Shown here piece after piece: positions 49,984 to 63,159 of a stretch of DNA of 64,000 bases (position 1 is the stretch's first letter; the number at the start of each line of letters is the position of its first letter). This stretch comes from Paramecium sonneborni (Eukaryota; Ciliophora; Oligohymenophorea; Peniculida; Parameciidae). The stretch covers positions 212,680 to 276,679 of the forward strand of contig CAJJDN010000096.1 of assembly GCA_905182985.1 (NCBI GenBank), given 5' to 3'. Both the position numbers and the translations under genes were made by a program. Below the pieces are notes generated by a model. That model saw only the letters and a list, made by a program, of their open reading frames with translations. It was not told the origin of the DNA and did not search any database.

Positions 49984-52900
49984 ATGCCAGCTGAATGTGT
50001 GAAGGTTATTGTTAGAGTTAGACCATTTAATTAGAGAGAAAAAGATAATGGTAGTAAGACTTGTGTAAATGTTCATGAAAGTACAAATTGTGTAGAACTC
50101 TTTAGAGTATTCAAACAAATTTTATTGTATTAATAGAGTTCAGATAACGATCAAAAATAATATACTTATGATTATGTATTTGGTTCAGAGACACCTTAAA
50201 TATAAATATATTAGTAGACTGCATTTAATTTGATTGAATCTGTGGCAGAAGGGTACAACGGAACAATTTTTGCGTATGGTTAAACAGGTATATAATATGA
50301 ATAATGAATAAGGTTGCGGTAAGACTTTTACAATGATTGGAGACCCATAAAATGTATTATGAATCAAATTAATCTTAGGAAAGCATGAAAGGGATAATTC
50401 CTAGAAGTTTTGAATAAATAATTAGTATAATCAATAACAATAGTGATTAAAATAAGAAATTCTTATTAAGATGTTCATATATTGAGATATACAATGAAGA
50501 GATTCATGATTTATTGAGTAAGGATGTTAAATAAAGATATGAATTGAAAGAAGGATAATAAGGTGTTTATGTAAAAGATTTGAACATTCCGATAGTGAAA
50601 ACAATATAAGAAATGGATAAATATATGGTTTTGGGGGCATAGAATAGGTCAGTTGGAGCAACAGCTATGAATAAAGAGTCAAGTAGGAGTCATTGTATTT
50701 TTACAGTATATATTGAATGTTCATTGAGTGATGAGAAAGGGAATGAACGAATAACAGCTGGGAAATTGAATTTAGTAGATTTGGCAGGAAGTGAAAGATA
50801 ATCAAAGACTTAAGCTACAGGAGATAGATTAAAAGAAGCAACCAAAATTAATTTATCATTATCTGCTTTAGGAAATGTAATATCAGCTTTAGTTGATGGA
50901 AAGACTTAACATATTCCATACAGAGATTCCAAATTAACAAGATTATTATAGGATTCTTTAGGTGGTAATACAAAGACAATAATGATAACTGCAATATCTC
51001 CATCAGATTTTAATTATGAAGAGACTTTATCAAGTTTAAGATATGCATCTAGAGCGAAAATGATTAAAAATTAACCTAAAGTTAATGAAGATCCGAAAGA
51101 TGCTCTTTTAAAAGAATAAGCAGAAGAAATTAAAAAACTGAGGGAATTATTATTAAGATAAAAAGGAGATCATCATTAAATTGATAATATTAAATTTAAT
51201 AATTATGAGGATAACGATAATCATAATGAATAAATTAATNGCCAGCTGAATGTGTGAAGGTTATTGTTAGAGTTAGACCATTTAATTAGAGAGAAAAAGA
51301 TAATGGTAGTAAGACTTGTGTAAATGTTCATGAAAGTACAAATTGTGTAGAACTCTTTAGAGTATTCAAACAAATTTTATTGTATTAATAGAGTTCAGAT
51401 AACGATCAAAAATAATATACTTATGATTATGTATTTGGTTCAGAGACACCTTAAATATAAATATATTAGTAGACTGCATTTAATTTGATTGAATCTGTGG
51501 CAGAAGGGTACAACGGAACAATTTTTGCGTATGGTTAAACAGGTATATAATATGAATAATGAATAAGGTTGCGGTAAGACTTTTACAATGATTGGAGACC
51601 CATAAAATGTATTATGAATCAAATTAATCTTAGGAAAGCATGAAAGGGATAATTCCTAGAAGTTTTGAATAAATAATTAGTATAATCAATAACAATAGTG
51701 ATTAAAATAAGAAATTCTTATTAAGATGTTCATATATTGAGATATACAATGAAGAGATTCATGATTTATTGAGTAAGGATGTTAAATAAAGATATGAATT
51801 GAAAGAAGGATAATAAGGTGTTTATGTAAAAGATTTGAACATTCCGATAGTGAAAACAATATAAGAAATGGATAAATATATGGTTTTGGGGGCATAGAAT
51901 AGGTCAGTTGGAGCAACAGCTATGAATAAAGAGTCAAGTAGGAGTCATTGTATTTTTACAGTATATATTGAATGTTCATTGAGTGATGAGAAAGGGAATG
52001 AACGAATAACAGCTGGGAAATTGAATTTAGTAGATTTGGCAGGAAGTGAAAGATAATCAAAGACTTAAGCTACAGGAGATAGATTAAAAGAAGCAACCAA
52101 AATTAATTTATCATTATCTGCTTTAGGAAATGTAATATCAGCTTTAGTTGATGGAAAGACTTAACATATTCCATACAGAGATTCCAAATTAACAAGATTA
52201 TTATAGGATTCTTTAGGTGGTAATACAAAGACAATAATGATAACTGCAATATCTCCATCAGATTTTAATTATGAAGAGACTTTATCAAGTTTAAGATATG
52301 CATCTAGAGCGAAAATGATTAAAAATTAACCTAAAGTTAATGAAGATCCGAAAGATGCTCTTTTAAAAGAATAAGCAGAAGAAATTAAAAAACTGAGGGA
52401 ATTATTATTAAGATAAAAAGGAGATCATCATTAAATTGATAATATTAAATTTAATAATTATGAGGATAACGATAATCATAATGAATAAATTAATTAATTT
52501 AAAGAGATCAATAATTAATTAATTTAGGAGAAATAAAGATATGAAACTGAGATGAAATAAAAAAGTGAATAAGCTGAATAAGAAAAATAAGCAAGATAGA
52601 GATTGGAAGAATTATTGAAGGAAAAAGAATAAATGATGATTAAAGGAGGAAAAGGAACTGAAGATGATAAAAAAAAATATAAGAAAATGTAATAAGCTAT
52701 AGAATTATAAAAAAAAGAACATGAATAACTTAAGTTTTTGTAGGAATAAAAAGAAAAAGAAATGCTTGAAATTGAAAATAAATATAATAGTGTACAAGAT
52801 GAAGTTGAAAAATTAAGAAAATAAGTTAATTATTTTAAAAGCAAATTTGAGTAATAAAAACAAGAGTTAAATGAGATGAAATAAGATTTTGAATATGATA

Positions 52901-53667
52901 AGGAAGATTTTTTAGATACAATTAGATCTTAATCAAAAGAAATTAAATTATATTCTGGAGTTTTGAGAATGATTTTATTATAAGAAGATATTGATAAAAT
53001 CACTAATTGTTGTGAATGGAATGATGATTTAGAAGAATACAAAATACCTCCATTCAATATCAAAGCTAAAAAAGTAAACTTTCCAAATTTACCTTATTAA
53101 AAAGCAATGGATTTAATTGATGTAGAAAAATAAGAAAGATAAATAGAAATCAACTAAAAATAAGTTGAAATTAATCAAAGATAATTGCCATCTAGTTATA
53201 GAGATGTAGAAAATACCAGAAATTATTCACCTTATAAACAAAGAAAAGGTATTAAATATTTTATAATCAGGTGAATCATAACCTAAAATGAATGGAAATA
53301 ATGATAATAAAGGAATGAGTATTGTAGAAAAAACTAAATTAAATTAATAGCTTTTAGAATTATATGAAGGAAGGAATAATTAACATTAAAAAGATGAATT
53401 ATAATAATAATAATTACAAAAAAGAGTGAATTAAAAAATTATTTTAAATCCAATTGATAATAGAGGTAACACAGTCCCAAATTTTAATAATTAATTTGAA
53501 GTAATAGCTGTTAATAATAATTAAAATACATCTCTAATAGCTCCTCCCTTAGTTAAAAAAAGTATAATATATGTATATATATAGTAGTTTCAAATTTAAA
53601 TCCATTAGAATAAAAACCTCCAACAGGAAGATAGATATAAGTGCAAAAAATGTAATAATAATACTGA
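49984..53667 (+). CDS. Kinesin motor, kinesin-2/KIF17-like (split by assembly duplication)
   Basis: ATG 49984 begins [20 protein letters not shown]. The motor domain has [19 protein letters not shown] (P-loop formed across a 25-nt intron), [16 protein letters not shown] (switch I), [15 protein letters not shown] (switch II) and [19 protein letters not shown], followed by the kinesin-2-like neck ([14 protein letters not shown]). A long coiled coil and a Q/N-rich tail end at TGA 53665-53667, with introns near 53247 and 53566. Bases 49986-51239 recur as 51241-52494, and reading straight through the N at 51240 gives a premature TGA. Dropping one copy restores a continuous frame of about 780 aa. 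The motor probably drives plus-end transport in cilia or cytoplasm. Confidence 0.9.
49986..52494. repeat. Direct duplication around a single N (probable assembly artefact 3)
   Basis: Bases 49986-51239 (1254 bp) recur as 51241-52494 with N at 51240. Copy 2 begins with the third base of the kinesin ATG, so it has no start codon of its own. The duplicated unit is the motor domain. Identical antisense open frames at 50185 and 51440 are by-products. Confidence 0.92.
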
Positions 53668-53678
53668 TATATATAAAA

Positions 53679-54999
<1,321 letters not shown>

Positions 55000-55040
55000 T
55001 TTGGCTCCAAAAATTAAATTAATTAACTTTCATTATAAAA

Positions 55041-55666
55041 TCAGCTAATTATTTCTTCTTCATCTTCTTCAAATTATCCATTTTGTATTTTTTTATTTAC
55101 CGTCCAAGTATCATATAAAATTAATCCATTTGATATTAATTCTCTTACATTTGTTGACAATATCTAAATTCTATTTCTTGCATTCCAAAGATTTATTATA
55201 AATTAAGAATTCTATTATTCATTTTATAGAAAGCATCCTTAATCCGAAATTCTATTTTAGTGATCATTTAATTGCATTCCAATCTAATCCTGATAATATA
55301 AAAAACGTTGATTTTTAAAGGCAAAACAACGGTAAAGACTTTATAACTAAACCTTTAAACTCTTTAGTCAATACTTCGTTTTTTAATTTAATTTAAAATC
55401 AAAATATACAATGTATCCATTGGTATATGATTTAAGAAAAAAATGAAATATCGAATGACAATGGTGATCCATCTTTTGTATGCATCTATTGCATATTTAT
55501 ATTGATAGACTCTCTAAGGCCTCATTAAACAACCTTTACAAAAAAGTTTGATTGTCAATTTGGTTTTATTGTATTTGCATTTCATTGTATCATAAATAAA
55601 TGATCTTCCAATTTTATAATCTCTTTTTATGAATATTTCATTTATTAATCCTGAAGATACTATCAT
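55041..55666 (-). CDS. Unknown small protein with acidic C-terminus
   Basis: The 3' exon is clear: AFKNQRFLYYQDQIGMQLND, then NLWNARNRIQILSTNVREL, ISNGLILYDTWTVNKKIQNG and the acidic end QFEEDEEEIIS before TGA 55041-55043. The 5' part probably starts at ATG 55666 (MIVSSGLINEIFIKRDYKIG; KLFCKGCLMRPQRVYQY). The junction between them, around 55300-55450, needs at least one intron that I could not place. No family is recognised. An identical copy lies at 56255-56880 inside the assembly duplication. Confidence 0.55.
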
Positions 55667-55797
55667 CACTTAGACTCTAACATTAAAACATAATTATATA
55701 ATAAAAAATTTTGATTACAATTTTAATAATTAAGATTGTATTACTCCATATTCTTAATAATCTAAAGTTAATTATTTTTTAGTTTATCAATGTAATN

Positions 55798-56213
<416 letters not shown>

Positions 56214-57010
56214 TTTGGCTCCAAAAATTAAATTAATTAACTTTCATTATAAAATCAGCTAATTATTTCTTCTTCATCTTCTTCAAATTATCCATTTTGT
56301 ATTTTTTTATTTACCGTCCAAGTATCATATAAAATTAATCCATTTGATATTAATTCTCTTACATTTGTTGACAATATCTAAATTCTATTTCTTGCATTCC
56401 AAAGATTTATTATAAATTAAGAATTCTATTATTCATTTTATAGAAAGCATCCTTAATCCGAAATTCTATTTTAGTGATCATTTAATTGCATTCCAATCTA
56501 ATCCTGATAATATAAAAAACGTTGATTTTTAAAGGCAAAACAACGGTAAAGACTTTATAACTAAACCTTTAAACTCTTTAGTCAATACTTCGTTTTTTAA
56601 TTTAATTTAAAATCAAAATATACAATGTATCCATTGGTATATGATTTAAGAAAAAAATGAAATATCGAATGACAATGGTGATCCATCTTTTGTATGCATC
56701 TATTGCATATTTATATTGATAGACTCTCTAAGGCCTCATTAAACAACCTTTACAAAAAAGTTTGATTGTCAATTTGGTTTTATTGTATTTGCATTTCATT
56801 GTATCATAAATAAATGATCTTCCAATTTTATAATCTCTTTTTATGAATATTTCATTTATTAATCCTGAAGATACTATCATCACTTAGACTCTAACATTAA
56901 AACATAATTATATAATAAAAAATTTTGATTACAATTTTAATAATTAAGATTGTATTACTCCATATTCTTAATAATCTAAAGTTAATTATTTTTTAGTTTA
57001 TCAATGTAAT

Positions 57011-57311
57011 CCCACTTAATAATAAAAATGATTTAAGTATACTATTTCTGATTTTTTCTATATAATCTAGTGACATTTAAATATTTTAGGAGATATTTCT
57101 ACATGTTGAAAAATGCTGGATATATTTTTTAAGGTGAATAAAAGTTTAAGAGGAATTAGTCTAAAATAATAAAAATTAAGAAAAGTATCTATAGATATAG
57201 TAATATAAATTTAAAATAGTATAGAATAAGATCTTAAGAATTATAAGTAATAAACAAATATTTTTTAATATATGTATATAATTTGTTCTAAATAGAAGTA
57301 ATATATTATAA
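57011..57311. other. Intergenic, upstream of MORN gene, no gene seen
   Basis: About 300 bp of A/T-rich sequence with short TATA-like tracts just before ATG 57312. No RNA gene or other feature is seen. Confidence 0.5.
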
Positions 57312-58350
57312 ATGGGAAATTAATGTACTGCAATAGATCATTGTTCAAAAGCAGAAGTTATTTTTGATACAACAGGTGGGGAATTATACACAGAGAATAT
57401 AGAATTAACAGATAGGCCATCAGAGGATTTTGTTTAATCGGTAAGAATGAGTTATAGACCCTAACAATCAATTCCAAAATAGAAAGTATAGGTTGAAATA
57501 GAATTAGAAGATAAGATAGAAGAGCGACCAACATATTAGTTTCCAGATGGTGTTCTATACACAGGTTAATGGAAAGGAACAATACGAGAGGGTCATGGAA
57601 TACAAGAATGTAAAAGAGATTATAAAATATAAAGGGCCTGATGGAGCAAGATATGAGGGAGAGTTTCACAATAATGTACCACATGGAAGAGGAAAGTTTA
57701 TTCATGTAGATGGAGATATATATGAAGGAGAATGGAATGAAGGATAAGCAGAGGGATTTGGTACTTTTTATTATAAATTGAATGGAAAGTATGAAGGAGA
57801 ATGGAAGGAAGATGTATAACATGGGTTTGGGAAATAAGAATGGCCGGATGGATCACGTTATGAAGGTAATTATGTAAATGGAATGAAACACGGAGAAGGA
57901 AATTATTATTGGGCAGATGGAACTTCTTATTAAGGAGAATGGGCATAGAATTAATTTAATGGATAAGGAGTATATGCATGGGCAAATGGAAGATCATATG
58001 AAGGATCATTTTTAAATGGTTTTATGCATGGATAGGGTTTATATAAATGGCCAGATGGTAAGTAATATTAAGGAGAGTTTAAGAATGATAAAAAGGATGG
58101 TTTTGGTGTTTATACATGGGCAGATGGTAAGAGATATGAAGGAAGTTTTACTGATGGATTATAGAATGGAAGAGGAACTATGGTATTTTAGGATGGAACG
58201 ATTAAGTAGGGTATTTGGGAGAAGGGCAAGAGAATTGGATGGATGGATGAAAATAATGAGTTACAGAGAAGCGTAATAATGAGTTAGATTGAAAATTAGA
58301 GTTTATATTAAAGTTAGTTGCCAAGTTAAGTAAGAATGGTTTAGGATTGA
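57312..58350 (+). CDS. MORN-repeat protein with N-terminal lipidation signal
   Basis: ATG 57312 gives MGNQCTAIDHCSKAEV, a myristoylation Gly next to a possible palmitoylated Cys. A 25-nt intron near 57609 joins EGHGIQE to WPDGARYEGEFHNNVPHGRG. About ten MORN units follow (DIYEGEWNEGQAEGFGTFY, KYEGEWKEDVQHGFGKQ, RYEGNYVNGMKHGEGNYYW, SYEGSFLNGFMHGQGLYKW, RYEGSFTDGLQNGRGTM), ending KRIGWMDENNE and a Q/S tail at TGA 58348-58350. MORN arrays act as membrane-proximal or cytoskeletal scaffolds. The N-terminus suggests a ciliary or cortical membrane location. A 154-aa antisense open frame here is a by-product of the G-rich repeat. Confidence 0.92.
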
Positions 58351-58693
58351 TTTAGATTTATGCTATATGTATTTACTAATAATTATAAATAAATAGAAAA
58401 TAATAATCATTAGTATCCATATTAAGATGAATGAAAATTTATAAAGAAATAAATAATATTTAAAATAATATCTAGAGTTTATGTATTATATTAGGTTGTC
58501 GTAAATAATCATATAAATCTATAAATTATTAAATTTAAATATCAACAATATATATCATTAATAATCTTTACAATAATATAGTAATGAGAAAAAAGGAGAA
58601 CAGAGAATAAAGTAAAAAGGAGAGTTGAGAATTATTAAATATAAATATGTAATTTTTATTATGTATATATATATATATCTTTCTTTATGATTT
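58351..58693. other. Convergent intergenic region, no gene seen
   Basis: About 343 bp of A/T-rich sequence between converging stops, including a TATATATATA run near 58665. Nothing further is recognisable. Confidence 0.5.
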
Positions 58694-59630
58694 TCAGACA
58701 GCTGAAGCTCCTGAAATAATTTCACATAATTCTACCGTGATTTTAGCTTGTCTAACCTTATTGTATTCTAGAGTCAACTTATCAAGCATTTCTCCTGCAT
58801 TCTTGGAAGCATTTTCCATAGCATTCATTCTAGAGGATGTTTCACTAGCAAAATTATTTAACATTGCATGATAGAATGCAGTTGCTAAATAATATTCGTA
58901 CATGTAATTTTAAACGAATTCTTTTTCTGGTTCTGCAGTATCATATTTAGTGACCAATCTAAATTAAGCAATAAAGTTCTTTCTATTGAGTAAATCTACT
59001 CTCTTAACAACTTATTAAACAACATTCTTGAATTAATTGAAAATAATAGAAATTTAGTCAACATCCTCAGTAGCATTAAGTTAAATTTGATGTGCAATAG
59101 ATGAACTATTAACAAAATTAATTGGTGTTTAAATAGCTGTGACTGCTTATGTTAATAATTCTGGGAATCCTCTTTACAAAGCTCCCAAAGACTATAATTA
59201 AATTTGTATTTAATACCTTCTCACCGACCAAGAATAATTTATAAGCATTACGATTTTGTCTGACAATACTTCTTGTTTCTCTTATGATTGAAGAATTAAT
59301 GCCACCACAAAGTCCTTTATCAGAAGTAATTGGACAAATCAAGGTCTTATTAATCTTAAATGTCAATTGCTTCTTCTATAGATAAGTTTCTTAAGCAAAT
59401 AAATCTTAGACTGAACGAATTCCAAAGTACTTTCCATTCTCTAATCTTTAAACATCTTGCTTCATTTTAGAAGCAGCAACCATCTTCATTGCCTTTGTAA
59501 TCTTTCTAATTGATCCAACAGACTTCATTCTCTGCTTCAATTACTTTAAATTCAATGTTGCGAATGCATACTATGGTACTGGAGTTAAGCTACTCCATAG
59601 ACCGAGTGTGGCACCCTATAATCTCTACAT
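58694..59630 (-). CDS. ATP5F1C: Mitochondrial ATP synthase gamma subunit
   Basis: ATG 59630 begins [19 protein letters not shown], a plausible mitochondrial presequence without acidic residues. The mature start [20 protein letters not shown] with [12 protein letters not shown] is the classical gamma N-terminal helix. The Rossmann-like middle holds [19 protein letters not shown] 25-nt intron near 59205 leads to EKSLGALQRGFPELL. The C-terminal helix, [18 protein letters not shown] with [19 protein letters not shown], is intact to TGA 58694-58696. This is the rotating central stalk of F1. The start is 75 bp from the divergent mitochondrial EF-Tu gene. Confidence 0.96.
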
Positions 59631-59705
59631 ATTTAATTAAATAAATAAATCTTTATCACAAAAGAGTACATTATTTTAAATCTCAACCGTAATTAAAATT
59701 AAAGA
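59631..59705. promoter_or_regulatory. 75-bp divergent promoter shared by two mitochondrial genes
   Basis: Separates the start codons of ATP synthase gamma (-) and mitochondrial EF-Tu (+). Co-regulation through this shared region is plausible because both encode mitochondrial proteins. No motif can be assigned. Confidence 0.55.
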
Positions 59706-61228
59706 ATGCTCCACACTCTACGCTCCATATAAGCTCCTTTCACACTCAATAATACTGCTCGTGCACTCTTCGCCAAATTTGTCAGAGACAAGCCTCATCT
59801 TAATGTCGGTACCATAGGACATATCGATCATGGTAAAACTACACTTACCTCTGCCATCACAAAAGTCTTGGCTAAATAATAGTAATTATAAAAAATAAAC
59901 CAAATAGACTTGCTGAGTTCCAAGAATATGGTAAAATTGATAAGGCTCCTGAAGAAAAGGCTCGTGGTATCACTATCAATAGTGCTACAGTGGAATATTA
60001 GACAAAAACAAGACATTATGGGTAATAATTAATGTTATATTTTATCTTTCAGTCATGTAGATTGTCCAGGACATATTGATTATGTGAAAAACATGATTAC
60101 AGGAGCTGCCAAAATGGATGCTGCAATTTTAGTTGTGGCAGCCACAGATGGTTGTATGGCTTAGACACGTGAACATGTACTTTTATGTCGTTAAGTTGGT
60201 GTGGAGACTATTATTGTGTTTGTTAATAAGATAGATTTAGCTAAAGATCCAGAAATCCATGAATTGGTAGAGATGGAAATAAGAGAACTTCTTAGCAAAT
60301 ATGAATATGATGGTGACAATGCAAAGATTGTAAAAGGTTCAGCATTACTTGCATCTAATGATTAAGAACCTGAATTAGGTGAAAAATCAATACTTTAATT
60401 ACTTGATACAATGGATAAGGAGATTAAAATACCATAAAGACCAATTGATAAACCATTTTTAATGTCAATTGAAGGAACATATCATATAGCTGGTAGAGGA
60501 ACAGTTGTAACAGGAACAATTGATTAAGGTAAAGCATCAATCAAAGACAATGTTGAAATAGTTGGATATGGTAAACCAAAATAGACAGCAATAGTTGGAG
60601 TTGAAACATTTAAAAAGTAATTAGATTTTGGAGAGGCTGGTGATAATGTAGGTGTTTTAATAAGAGGTCTTACAAGAGATGATGTTAGAAGAGGATAAGT
60701 ATTATGTAAACCAGGATCTTTAACAACTCATAATTGTATTGAATCAAATCTATATATTTTGAAAGAAGAAGAAGGAGGTCGTAAAAAACCATTTCCAAAT
60801 GGCTATCGTCCATAGGTAATTTTAATAATATTTATTAATTTAGATGTTTGTTAGAACTGCAGATGTTGCTGTTACATTATAGTTACCAGATAACATTAAA
60901 GTAGGTATGCCAGGAGATAATTTTACTTGTAAATTGAATCTCTCTTATAATTTACCACTTTATCAAGGTCAAAGATTCGCACTTAGAGAAGGAGGAAAAA
61001 CTGTAGCAGCAGGTGTTATTTCTAAAATCTTACCAGATGAAGTAGCACCAACTTCAAAGAAATAAATTTTAGACAAATAAGAAGCAGCTGGTATAATTAT
61101 TAAATATATTAATAGAAAAAAAATTAAAAGAAGCAGAAGATAATAAAGCAGCTGCTGCAGCAAAAACTGCCGCTGCAAAACTAGCAGGAGGAGCAAAATC
61201 AGCAGCTAAAGCACCACCTAAGAAATGA
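59706..61228 (+). CDS. TUFM: Mitochondrial elongation factor Tu with Ala/Lys-rich C-terminal extension
   Basis: ATG 59706 begins [19 protein letters not shown], a mitochondrial presequence. The G-domain shows [18 protein letters not shown] (G1), [10 protein letters not shown] (G2), [18 protein letters not shown] (G3) and [11 protein letters not shown] (G4). Domains 2 and 3 follow ([56 protein letters not shown]). Four introns of 25-30 nt interrupt the gene. After the normal end near [10 protein letters not shown], about 55 extra residues follow, rich in Ala and Lys ([20 protein letters not shown], then [15 protein letters not shown]), to TGA 61226-61228. This extension is not usual for EF-Tu. 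The 5' exon uses more C-ending codons than its neighbours, suggesting high expression. Confidence 0.95.
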
Positions 61229-61304
61229 GATTATATATATAATAATAGTATATATATAATAAGAATATATATAATTAACTGAATTTATTATTATAGTTAA
61301 ATTA

Positions 61305-62591
61305 ATGCTAGGACTTGAATAACACTAATAACTTACATGCCAACCTACTTCTGAATTAATTTATCATCAAGAATTCGATTAACCACATGAACCAGCTATT
61401 TATATGTCTTTAAGTAAATTTTTTTTTTTATTTTTAGATTATCATAAAACTCATTAATAAAGTTACTCTTAAACATCTTAATATAGTTAGCATTCAAAAC
61501 TATTTGATTTAAGAAAAAAATATCTAAAAAATAGAGAGGATACTTAAAGACGCTCAGTATCTCATCATAATAGAAACACTAATAATCGTTCACCTCTAAA
61601 GAATTAATAAACAATAAAATAGTATTCTCCAAAACAAGAAAATTATCTACCTTAACAAAAAAAGAAAACTCTTCCAGTTTCAAAAAATCTAGGTAGTAAT
61701 TTAAGAAATATTCTTAAAACTAATTATGTCTAATAACCTATTTTCGAGGAAAATCCATAAAATGAAAATATAAGAAAAGAGTATTCTTAAATTATTGAAA
61801 TTCCATTAGAATATTAGTCAATCAATAGTTATACTTTTATAAAAACACTTGGTATTGGAGCAACTGCTGAAGTCAAAATGGCTAGGCATAAAGATTTAGA
61901 AATTGATGTTGCTATTAAAATTTATGATAAAAAGAAAATGAATAATATGCATTTAAAAAATCTTGAAAGAGAAATTGAAATTTTAAATCAACTCAAACAT
62001 CCTAACATAATCAATTTATATCATATGTTTGAAAATGATAAATCAATCTATTTAATTATGGAATATTCATCCCCAACTAATCTAGAGATATTTATGAAAG
62101 GAAGACCATTTAAAAGAATAAACGAAGATGAAGCCAAAATTTTATTTCGTTAAATTTCAGATTCTGTTTATTACATGCACGAATAAGACATATCTCATAG
62201 AGATCTTAAATTTGAAAATCTCTTAATAGATTATAATACTAGAAAGATTAAACTTATTGATTTTGGTTATTCCATTAAAACTAATGGAAAATAGACCTGC
62301 TCTTGTGGTACTCCTTAATATATGGCCCCAGAATTAGTTAAAAAAGGTACTTATGATCAATCTGTCGATGTATGGGCTTGTGGAGTCATCCTTTTCAAAA
62401 TGATAACAGGGGTATTCCCTTTTAGAGGAAATTCTGAAAAGGATTTATTTAAGAAAATCTGTTTAGGCAAAATTGAATATCCATCATTTGTTTCCTTTTC
62501 AGCTAAATAATTAATTTCTGCCATGCTTAGAGTAGATCCAAAAGAAAGATTATCAATGCAAGAAGTTTAATAAAGTTAATGGTTATAGTGA
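61305..62591 (+). CDS. CAMK-type Ser/Thr kinase (SNF1/MARK-like)
   Basis: ATG 61305 (MLGLEQHQQLTCQPTSELI) to TGA 62589-62591 with a 25-nt intron at 61413-61437. A Q/S/N-rich N-terminus of about 170 residues precedes the kinase: KTLGIGATAEVKMARHK (glycine loop), VAIKIYDKKKMN, NLEREIEILNQLKHPNI, YLIMEYSS, DISHRDLKFENLLID, IKLIDFGYS and CGTPQYMAPELVKKGTYD, then DVWACGVILFKMITGVFPF. The catalytic K, D and DFG are present, but the usual HRDLKPEN reads HRDLKFEN. The protein stops right after the kinase domain (QQSQWLQ), so there is no regulatory tail and control probably lies in the N-terminus. Confidence 0.88.
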
Positions 62592-63159
62592 ATATTATCA
62601 CATCATTGTTTTTATTATCGTCTAATTATAAATCTTTTTTTTTTTATGATTACTCCTTTTTAATTATTTCATAAATGAGCTATTTCTAAAATTTACATTT
62701 TTTGCCATCGATTGACATTTGATTTTAATCTTATTAAGTTGTAAAACATCTTTATCACAATTAAAGTTATTTTATAGGAGATTTTATTTATTATTATAAA
62801 AAATTAACAAATTCTCAATAATTTGCTTTTTAATAAATTTTACTTTAACAAGCTATGTCTCTTTCTTTAATTATAAAAAGTAGAAAACTTTTTAAATAGT
62901 TCTTCAAAAAAAAGAGCTTAACTAAATTTAGATTTCTTAACAATCTTTTAGTTTTTATGTTGATTAAGATAACTATTAAATAAACATATTAAATTCTTTT
63001 TTATATACAATGAGTTTATTAACTTTTATTTATTAAAGTAATAATAGCTTTAGAGTCTGTCATAAAAGAAGATTTTATAGTAGAAACATACAAAATTTGG
63101 TTGACTGAGAAAAAATAAAAAAGTTATTTTTCATAAGTGATAGTAGCATATATAATATA
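62592..63159. other. Convergent intergenic region, no gene seen
   Basis: About 568 bp of A/T-rich sequence between the kinase stop and the stop of the last gene. TGAs are frequent in every frame, and a long T run lies near 62635. No RNA gene is recognised. Confidence 0.5.

Noticed and set aside
50185..51622. Two identical 60-aa minus-strand frames suggesting a repeated small gene
   Set aside because: They are antisense to the duplicated kinesin motor and identical only because of the assembly overlap.
57358..57822. 154-aa minus-strand open frame, the longest under the standard code
   Set aside because: Antisense of the G/A-rich MORN repeats, which read perfectly on the plus strand.
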